DNA from: Okapia johnstoni
Lineage: Eukaryota; Chordata; Mammalia; Artiodactyla; Giraffidae
DNA length: 64,000 nucleotides
NCBI GenBank assembly: GCA_024291935.2
Contig: CM044314.1
Coordinates: 22,790,001 to 22,854,000, forward strand
Direction of reading: 5' to 3'
Shown here one piece after another: positions 56,225-64,000 of this stretch (positions within the stretch are counted from its first letter, which is position 1; each line of letters starts with the position of its first letter). The position numbers and the translations under genes are program-made. The notes beneath the pieces were generated by a model that saw only the letters and a program-made list of their open reading frames with translations, did no database searches and was not told where the DNA came from.

Positions 56225-56792
56225 ACATTTCCTCACTTACAATCTCCTCTGAACATCACAGCCAGTATAATTCTACTAAAATGTAACTTGACTCCCCTTG
56301 CTCCAAGTCCTCTGATGGCTTCCTCAAGCTTCTCATCACTGCTGGCAAAGTTTCACCCGGAATAGACACTACTTGTCCAACTCAGTGTCCCAATACTAGG
56401 TCCCTCTTTCGCCACAATAGAGCTACCTTAATCTTGCTGTTGGTGGTTCATGCCAGGCTCCTTTCTGACTTCAGGCATTTGCCAGTACTGCACCCTCTGT
56501 GCCAAGGTTTTTCCTGAGATCTCCTTGACTTCTGTCCATGCTTCTGGGCTCAGTCAGATGTGATGCCTCAGAGACACTTTCCCAAATCTTCGAACACAGA
56601 GGTAATGTTTTTTTTTTATGTTTTCTCCATATTGCATTATTTTTCCAAGTCGATTCTATTACCCTCTTCCACATCAGAATGTATGCTCCACGAGGGAAAT
56701 GAGCTTTTCTGTTTTGTTTTGGCTGTGTCCCAACATGTAGACGGTAATGTTTGGAACAGATATTTGTTGAATGCATGAATGAGTGAATGACT
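56225..56792 (+). mobile_element. L2 LINE, 3' end, sense
   Basis: It follows the L2 3' region: ttgctccaagtcctctgatg, gcatttgccagtactgcacc, agaatgtatgctccacgagg, and ends in the typical tail acagatatttgttgaatgca tgaatgag. It is heavily diverged. Confidence 0.85.
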
Positions 56793-57884
56793 AACGTCAT
56801 ATAGCTAATATTAGAATGGTTTCTTGGCAGCAGCCACTCCTTGTGCCCCCAACTGGATATTTTCCCATGATGTCCAGGAAAGCAAAGTGCTTATTCCATA
56901 TAATCCTCAAACCAATCATATTTTTGGCCCTAGAATTAATCACTCTCCTGTAAACCTGCAGTGAGGATGCCCATTCTATTACCCAGGAGCCTAAACTTTC
57001 CATGATAAAACAAAACCTTTGTTTGCTATACAGATCCTATTTTCACTGTGAAATTTAGGAAGCCAAGACATCTGTAGAGAGAAACTGGTCACTTGAAAAT
57101 TTACATTTTAGCATTTACTATCGACATCCAGAAATATTTAATGGCCAAGTAGATGATGGTATCAACATGAGAAAAACTCATAAACATTCAAAATGACTTT
57201 GTTTTTAGCATGTATCCAACAGAACCACAGTGTCTGCTTTACATTAAGTCCAAAAATATTATCTAAGAATACATTTGAGTTGAGATTCTGGTTTTTCAGG
57301 GAAAACACTACCTTCAATTTTATCTTTTTGCAGTGGGATGAGGGAAAGGAAAACTGTTTAAATTGCACAGACATACCATAGAGCTATGAAGAAAATAAAT
57401 GGTAAAATACAAAAGGTATACAAGTTTATAAAACTTTTTTTCCATAAACCATGTACTAATGGAAGCCAGTTGGTATACTAATAGATAAAAGGACACAAGT
57501 GCTCTGACAAGATAGGTATTTGCCCCAAAATGCTGCAAACAGTATTATCAAGGGATTTCCATAAAAAGAAAGAGAATTGCTTGGGCAATCAAAGACTCTG
57601 ACTCATTTCATTAACAATACGTCCATAACAGTGAAACATCCGTGCAGCAAATTAAATCACAAATGTAATTTCTGAGGACTGGAAGTCCTGTGGGAAGAAA
57701 GCACTGTTGAGGATAAAATTTATGCCTGCCTCAAGCAATCACTATGCTTTCCAGTCATTCATAATTCAGCTGGAAAACCATGGTAATGTTGGAAAGTCCA
57801 CAGTTCTATTTTACTATGCAAATGTAAACATAGGAAATATGTTTTTGCTTTTATTAATAAGTGTAAAATTCTGAGTTCATCCAG
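56793..57884. other. Mostly unassigned sequence
   Basis: About 1.1 kb. 56800-56990 shows faint MIR-like blocks (tcatatagctaatattagaa, atataatcctcaaacc) that I do not call. The rest is unassigned. Confidence 0.4.
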
Positions 57885-58385
57885 TATAAATAACATATCT
57901 TCCATTTGCTGAGCTTCTACCACAAGCGTCTGGAAAGTGCTTCCATTTTTTCCTATCAATCACTTAAGCCTCACAGCCATGCCAAGATGTTTACTCTCTG
58001 TGTCTGACTCTTTTGTGACCCCATGGATTGCAGCCTGCTCAGCTCCTCTGTCCATGGAATTTCCCAAGCAAGAGTACTAGAGTGGGTTGTTAATTCCTTC
58101 TCCAGGGAACCTTCCTGACCCAGAGATCAAGCCAGTGTCTTCTGTCTTAGCAGGCAGATTCTTTACCACTGAGCCACCAGGGAAATCTTACCCTGCCATG
58201 ATACAGGTATTACTATATCCATTTTACCAAAGATGCTTAAAGAAACAACCAAATAACAGCTCCCACAGTCACGTGGCTCAATCTTGCCTGATATCCCACA
58301 ACTGATCAATACATAATATGGATTCAAATTCAGACCAGTTGGACTCCAATACATTCGACCCAAGCTCACTATAGCCAACACTTTG
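57885..58385 (-). mobile_element. MIR SINE, antisense, split by a Bov-tA SINE
   Basis: Left part 57885-57989: ccatttgctgagcttctacc, gcgtctggaaagtgcttcca, atcacttaagcctcacagcc. Right part 58189-58385: aggtattactatatccattt taccaaagatg, tcacgtggctcaatcttgc, gattcaaattcagaccagtt ggactcc. Together they cover nearly a whole antisense MIR. Confidence 0.8.
57990..58188 (-). mobile_element. Bov-tA SINE, antisense, inserted in MIR
   Basis: ctctgtgtctgactcttttg, tttcccaagcaagagtacta, ccttctccagggaaccttcc, head complement tctttaccactgagccacca gggaaatc. Confidence 0.94.
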
Positions 58386-58734
58386 ATTCTCCTTTATAGA
58401 GGTAAGGATACACTAAGATTGGATAAGGATTAGATTGCTTAAAAATTTAATTCATTTTACTATTATTTACTTTAAATTATTTGCTCTATTTAAACTCATG
58501 CACACACACAGGCATGTATGATTGGCATTACATATTCCACAGGCTGGGAAGTTCAGACTAGTCCATCATTAATTTATTACATAATGATGGTGAAATACCG
58601 TGTTTTGCATTAAGGATAAAAGACAAAAACAAAATACAGTTAGTTAAAGTGTAAGTAACATAATGAAAATAATTATTTTTCTGTATTCTTTCTTAAAGAA
58701 ATGTACATACAAATTACAAGAGCAGGGATTTCCT
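58386..58734. other. Unassigned AT-rich sequence
   Basis: About 350 bp with no recognised element; short CA run at 58501-58510. Confidence 0.5.
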
Positions 58735-59014
58735 TTGTGGTCCAGTGGCTAAGAATCCATCTGCTACTGAGGGGGACATGGGTTTGATCTTTGGTCTGGG
58801 AGGATTCTACATGCTGCAGGGCAACTGAGCCAGCCTATGCAGTGACAACTGTTGAAGTTTGCATGCTGTTAGAGCTCATGAGCCACAACTACTGAGCCTA
58901 CATGCTCTAGAGCCTGTACTCACAATAAGAGAATCTTGTGAGAAGTTTGTGCACCACAACTAGACAAAGCCTCCAAGCAGCAAGGAAGACTCAGTACAGC
59001 TATAAATAACAAAA
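58735..59014 (+). mobile_element. CHR-type cetartiodactyl tRNA-derived SINE, sense
   Basis: gggatttcctttgtggtcca gtggctaag head, ggggacatgggtttgatctt B-box-like block, ctacatgctgcagggcaact, then repeated agccacaactactgagccta-type units typical of CHR elements. It is about 280 bp with a short A-rich end. Confidence 0.9.
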
Positions 59015-59477
59015 GCAGAAAAATATTGGTAGATAAAATATGATATGTATGATTTCTTTTAATTTATATCTGTTAATCAGTTGACCATAATTTTACCCCT
59101 AAAATATGATAATGGGTGTTAAATTTTAATGGCATTTTCTCTTGTTAACTATTGTATTAGAAATTGATTACTCTGCATTATGAAGGAGTCAGAAACTTCA
59201 TAAGTATTAGAATTTCACTCCTTCCCTCTTCTTATCCTGAGAATTTCAGTGACCCATGAGGACATCAAGTAATCTTTTCCTGAAAGGTATGGATAATGTT
59301 AGGGTGAAAGTGAGGGGCATGTGTGCTGCCCCCCATCTGTCAGTTCTCCGGACCATGTGTTCAGGTTCCTGAGACAGTTACAATAGACTCACATCAATGA
59401 ACACCGTCTGGTTCATTGGGAAAGGCCACTAGTCCATTCTCTGGCCTTTGGGCAAAATAAGTGTTTGGGAAGGTTGG
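59015..59477. other. Unassigned sequence
   Basis: About 460 bp with no recognised repeat or frame. Confidence 0.5.
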
Positions 59478-59665
59478 TGAAAAGCATTTACCTTAGGCCT
59501 TGGAATCAGGCAATCTGGGCATAATTCCTGGTCCAGTTATGGAGTACCTGTGTGATCTTAGAAAGTTCTTCCACTTCTCCTGGACTTAATGTGATAAAAA
59601 AAACACTCACTTTACAGAGTTCTCACAAGGAGGAATAACAATAAATTCAAGTAATTTCATGACTA
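59478..59665 (+). mobile_element. MIR SINE, sense
   Basis: ggccttggaatcaggcaatc tgggc, acctgtgtgatcttagaaag ttcttccacttctcc, ttacagagttctcacaagga. It covers the head and core of MIR, diverged. Confidence 0.82.
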
Positions 59666-60239
59666 GTGCATTCATTTTTATAATCCAGTAAGAACCCCAA
59701 GTATACGATTTCTAAATCTAACTTTAAATTCCTAATCCTATGACCAAAGTTCATTTCTTCTCCTCAGAGGCTCTGTAATATTTCTCATCATTGCCCTCTG
59801 TTTGCATACCATCTGAAGACTTCTATTTTCTTATTTAATCCCAGTTGCTTGAGCCTTTTCTCAAGGGCTTTATTTTGATTAACTGCTCATAATTAAAAAG
59901 TAAATTTGATGAACTGGAACCAAAATATTTAGTTGGCTTCTTTTTAGCACTTTGCACACTTTAGTAAAATTCAAAAAGTAAAATGTATAATTTCCTATAA
60001 TTAAAGGGAAGCTGAAAAAATAGAGTAATTTTCTGGAAAAAGAGACATGCTCTTAATTCTTAAATTTCTTTGTGTGTGATACCTTAACTTACAGTAAAAG
60101 GAAAATCTTTTTGATGTGTAAATTACCTCAGGTTGTCAGGAGATTTACCGAGACAGTTGCAAAAAAGTTATTTTAGAATATATTTGTAGTATAAAATTTT
60201 ATATATATATATTTTTACCAGTGGAGGGATAAATAGTAT
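59666..60239. other. Unassigned sequence
   Basis: About 570 bp with no recognised element; TA run at 60200-60213. Confidence 0.5.
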
Positions 60240-61395
60240 TTATTTATTTAAATATTATTTATTTTAAAAGTATGCACTTAATTCTTAAACCTACATTTTA
60301 ATGGAAATAAATACATGTGTCTCCCTTTCCCTCCTCCAATCAACCTCTTACAACCAATATTCTACTTTTTGTCTATAATAATTTGAATGCTTTAGATATT
60401 TCATATAAGTAGAATCATACTATCTTTATCATTTTGTGATTTACTCATTTCATTTAGCATAATGTCCTTCAAGATTCACCCATTTTGTAGCATTGACATA
60501 TTTTACCTATTTTCATGACTGAATAATATTCCTTTGTATGTATGTATGATATTTGTTTATTCAATTGTTGAAGGACATTTGGCTTGTTTCTACCTCTTGG
60601 TTATTGTGAACAATGCTACTATAAATATGTATGTGAAAATATCTCTTTGAGTTGCTTCTTTCAAATTTTTGGGGTTGGTGGATCATATGTAATTTTATTT
60701 GCAATCTTTTTGAGAAAACTCCATACTGTTTATCATATTGGCTGCATCATTATACAACATTACCAACAGTGAACAAGGGTTCCAATTTCTCAACATTGCA
60801 ATCAACAGTTGTTATGGTCTGTTATCTTTATAGCGGTCATTTTAACAGATATGCAATGATATTCCATTGTGGTTTTGATCTACATTTCCCTGATGAATAG
60901 TGATGTTGACTATTTCTCATGTGCTTGCTGGCCATTTGTGTATCTTTGAAGAAATGTCTGTTCATGTCCTTTGCCCATTTTAAAATTGTGCCATTTGTTG
61001 TTGGTGCTGTAGCTCTTCTTTATGTACTCCGAAAATGAACTTCTTATTAGATACATGATTTTCAAATATTTCCCGCATTCTATAGGTTCTCCCACCCCCC
61101 AACCTTTTTTAACTCTGTTGGTTCTTTTACTATGCTGAAGTCTTAATGTTTGGTTTTTCTCATTCATCTATTTTTGGTATCGTTGCCTGTGTTTTTGGTA
61201 TCTTATAAAACAAATCATTGCCAAATCCAATGTCATAAAGTTTTTCTCCTATGTTTTCTCCTAGCAGTTTTATATTTTCAGATTCTCTGTTTAGGTCTTT
61301 AATCCATTTAAGTCAATTTTTGTGTATGGTATATGATAAGAGTCCATCTTCATTCCTTTGCAACTGGATATCCAGTTTTCCCAAAAGTTTATTTT
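60240..61395 (-). mobile_element. L1M LINE, 3' UTR and ORF2 C-terminus, antisense
   Basis: Antisense L1 3' region in order: ggaaataaatacatgtgtct, tcatataagtagaatcatac, gtccttcaagattcacccat, ttgttgaaggacatttggct, tgagaaaactccatactgtt, catttccctgatgaatagtg, tggccatttgtgtatctttg, gcagttttatattttcagat, gcaactggatatccagtttt. Confidence 0.93.
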
Positions 61396-61749
61396 TAACT
61401 AGTCAAAAAATCTTAAAAATATGTATGAAAGGAACTAAGCCTATGATGCATAGGATGTAGAATACATCATAGCCTTAGTTCCTGTCAGTCAAAAGGCTGA
61501 GAACTGGAAGGAAACATGGAAATTTATGAGCTCAGAGAAGAGTGAGGATGACCTGGGATATATAAAGAAATCAAGTGCTCTGAGCAAGAAGAGAATTCCA
61601 CCAAAGAATGCGGAGCCTGTGAAGAGAAGGCAGCAGATAGGTACTTCAATAAACACTCATTTTTCCCCCTTTTTTGCTCAATATATACCATTACAACCAT
61701 AGAAATGTAATTCCTTTTGCAATAATCATCTTATCCACAAAAGTGTCAA
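61396..61749. other. Unassigned sequence containing a hairpin
   Basis: About 350 bp with no recognised transposon; it holds the near-perfect stem-loop at 61426-61487. Confidence 0.5.
61426..61487. repeat. Near-perfect inverted repeat, 62-nt stem-loop
   Basis: Core arms 61431-61448 and 61465-61482 (18 bp, one mismatch, ggaactaagcctatgatg against the complement of catcatagccttagttcc) flank a 16-nt loop. Pairing extends outward to 61426/61487 with one more mismatch, giving 21 of 23 pairs. No flanking duplication or known miniature transposon end is seen. Confidence 0.9.
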
Positions 61750-61865
61750 TTTTGGAAAGTCAAGGTCTATGTCTAAATTAATTATTAGCTTATTCCTATG
61801 ACAACACAAGAACTGGCACATAGTTTATACTCAATATGTACTTGTTGAATAATGAATTGAGTGAC
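61750..61865 (+). mobile_element. L2 LINE 3' end, sense
   Basis: aaggtctatgtctaaattaa tta, gaactggcacatagtttata ctcaatatgtacttgttgaa taatgaa matches the L2 3' terminus (or the similar MIR3 tail). Confidence 0.7.
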
Positions 61866-62189
61866 TCCACTTCCAGCACAATTATGGACTAGATAATATG
61901 AAGACCTCTTTCTATAGACACCTCACAATGCAATATAAAATATAGAATAAAAATCCCCAAACATGGTGAAAAGCAAATAAATGTTCTCTCTACCCTCTGG
62001 AAGGGGGAGAGAAGAGTAATCATGTGAAATATGCCTAGAGCTTTTTTCCTAATGAAAACCTACTCTCTATGACAAAAGACAACCAGAGGATTACCCCCAT
62101 CTAAGGAAAAGCTATGTACCTGGCTCCAAACTCAACCAGCTACCCTGTTTCACCTGGGAAACAGATTAAGAAATATTTATGATGGTCAA
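61866..62189. other. Unassigned sequence
   Basis: About 320 bp; probably the more 5' part of the following L1, but not clear enough to call. Confidence 0.4.
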
Positions 62190-63393
62190 AGATCAGAGAA
62201 ACAGGTCCACTAAAATAATAAAACTTAATCAGATGATTATAGGGAAGAGAAAAGGTAACAAGAGAGATACTAGCAAGGACAGTGAAGAAATTAGAAGGCC
62301 AAACACCTACAGCTACAAGTGTCAATTACAACTGAACTCCAAGTTACAGTAACATAGAACTTCACACTATAGGGCTATTTACCTCAGTTAATATTACCTA
62401 ATATATGATGTCCAGGTAGCAGTTGAAAAAGATAAGGCATAGTAAGAGGCGAGTGAAAAAAAACATCTAAAGAGATAAAGCAAGTAACAGAGAAATTCAT
62501 ATGCAATAAAGGTGTTACTTGTTAGACAAGGAATTTGACATAGCTATGGCTAATAAGCTAATGAGTAATGAAAAAACTAGAAAACATGCAGGAAAAGATG
62601 GATAACACAAACAGAGAGAAGAAGGTATTTTAAAAATTAAAAGGAAATGCTACAAATAAAAATCACTGTAATAGAAATAAAGAATGCCTTTGATGGACTC
62701 ATAGGCTTACTGGATGCAAAAAAAAAAAAAAATCAGTGGTCTTGAAGATAGTTCAACAGGGAATCCCCAAACTGAAATGAAGAAAGGAAAAAAGAAGCAT
62801 TTTTAAAAAAGAAAGTTTCAAAGTTCCAAGAATTGTTGGACAATTTAAAAAGACATAAAAAATATACATAAATTCAATGCCAGAATGAGAAGAAAGGGAT
62901 AACAGAGCAGGGAAAACAATTGAAATAATAACTGCAGTGAATTTTTAAACATGTACACTCATGGTGGATTCATGTCAATGTATGGCAAAACAAATACAAT
63001 ATTGTAAAGTTAAGAAATAGAAAAAAAAAGTAATGGCAAACATCAAAATATTGCTCAAGAAAAAAAAAAATGTGGCTTGAGATAAAAACACACTCAGAAA
63101 AAAATCAGAATAAATATCAAAAAATATACACCTGCACATGTCATACTCAATCTCCAGAAAGCAAAAGACAAAGAAAATCATGAAAGAAACCTGGCATGTA
63201 ACCAAGAGAGGGACATGATATATGTTTCAGCAGACTTCCCATCAGAAGCCACACAAGCAAGGAGAGAATGTTGGGGAAAAAATCAGCAATTTAGGCTTCT
63301 ATATCTAGAGAAATCATCTTTCAAAAATGAAGGAAAAATAAACACTTTTTCAGATAAAAAAGAGCTCAGGGAATTCATTGTCAATAGACAACA
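62190..63393 (+). mobile_element. Old L1M LINE, 5' UTR and ORF1 region, sense
   Basis: A-rich sense-strand L1 sequence. The ORF1 C-terminal coding part is recognisable at about 63190-63390 (ADF-SEA, SSFKNEGKINTFSDKKELREF), in the open frame 63215-63643 that then runs into the SINE. The 5' part is heavily decayed, with an A(15) run at 62719. A younger L1 3' piece lies inside at 62948-63029. Confidence 0.7.
62948..63029 (+). mobile_element. Ruminant L1 extreme 3' end with poly(A), sense
   Basis: ctcatggtggattcatgtca atgtatggcaaaac … caatattgtaaagtt matches the ruminant L1 3' terminus, followed by an A-rich tail. It is about 80 bp, severely 5'-truncated, in older L1 sequence. I could not identify a target duplication. 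Confidence 0.65.
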
Positions 63394-63671
63394 GAGAAGG
63401 CAATGGCACCCCACTCCAGTACTCTTTCCTGGAAAATTCCATGGACGGAGGAGCCTGGTAGGCTGCAGTCCATGGGGTCGCAAAGAGTCGGACACGACTG
63501 AGCAACTTCACTTTCACTTTTCACTTTCATGCGTTGGAGAAGGAAATGGCAGCCCACTCCAGTGTTCTTGCCTGGAGAATCCCAGGGACAGGGAGCCTGG
63601 TGGGCTGCCGTCTATGGGGTCGCACAGAGTCGGCCGCGACTGAAGCGACTTAGCAGCAGCAGCAGCAGCAG
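63394..63671 (+). mobile_element. BOV-A2 SINE, full length, sense
   Basis: Two BOV-A monomers: first gagaaggcaatggcacccca to gcaacttcactttcactttt; linker cactttcatgcgttggagaa; second caacccactcc-like block to gcgacttagcagcagcag. It is close to consensus, so it is among the youngest elements here. The tail is an AGC run (63652-63671). Confidence 0.97.
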
Positions 63672-64000
63672 TCTCCTGAGAGTCATGCTCCGAGGATGCT
63701 GACCCATGTCAGTGATCCACTTAAGGTGAGTAGAAGAAGAAGAGAGCAACAATGACTGACATGCTCAGTTATTTCTAACCCCTTGGCGGAAGGGAGGAAG
63801 AGATTAGGGGAAAGGCAGCGAGAATTCCAACTGTCCCTGGAGGCAATGCCTGGAAAGGCATGCATTGCATTTTACAGTTTTGTTTTTCTTTTTCTTTTTT
63901 TAAATAATTTGCTTTCCTGAATTCATATTGGCATTGTGAGATAGGAACATTTCTATAAATATATAAAGAAAATGACTGGCATTCTTGAGGCTTAACAGTC
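63672..64000. other. Unassigned sequence
   Basis: About 330 bp after the BOV-A2 with no recognised element. Confidence 0.45.

Overview
The window is non-coding nuclear DNA from a ruminant, most likely a bovid. The evidence is the repeat content. Fragments of the RTE-type LINE BovB, the ruminant SINEs Bov-tA and BOV-A2, one CHR-type cetartiodactyl SINE and artiodactyl-type L1 3' ends sit on a background of older mammalian repeats (L1M, L2, MIR, MaLR LTRs, hAT-Charlie, Tigger). The species cannot be read from the sequence. I recognise no host protein-coding gene, exon set, tRNA, rRNA or small nuclear RNA gene. Almost every open frame longer than about 60 codons lies in a LINE or SINE or is its antisense shadow.

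Layout: 1-5175 is an antisense BovB reverse-transcriptase piece, a SINE, a sense L1 that has lost its reverse-transcriptase domain, then a sense BovB. 5176-12653 is mostly unassigned DNA holding a hAT transposon with a target duplication, antisense L1 pieces and an antisense BovB. 12654-20800 is a stack of insertions: Tigger remnant, L1 5' part, BovB, a MaLR element cut by BovB plus two SINEs, an L1 with a CA microsatellite, a long sense BovB and an L1 3' end. 20801-28300 alternates unassigned AT-rich DNA with BovB and an MLT1 LTR. 28300-39700 has two recent tandem duplications, several Bov-tA SINEs and two more BovB copies. 39700-47300 holds an L1 3' end, a GC-richer unassigned block, a SINE cluster with one SINE nested inside another, and ancient MIR and MaLR remnants. 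47300-56000 is dominated by antisense L1M pieces with SINE insertions. 56200-64000 holds L2, MIR, CHR and BOV-A2 elements and L1 pieces.

No genes work together here; the interest is structural. The strongest signal is a perfect 66-bp inverted repeat with a 13-nt loop inside a SINE (1575-1719). Both arms carry the same private changes, so it looks like a fold-back duplication rather than two insertions. Others are a near-perfect 62-nt hairpin at 61426-61487, two exact or near-exact tandem duplications (87-bp and 59-bp copies), two long alternating purine-pyrimidine tracts, a very short L1 insertion with a target duplication of up to 15 bp, and inverted BovB pairs able to form double-stranded RNA of several hundred bp. 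I found no convincing new biological system. Element boundaries are read by eye and are usually good to within about 10-30 bases. Subfamily names are from memory of consensus sequences and should be taken as approximate.
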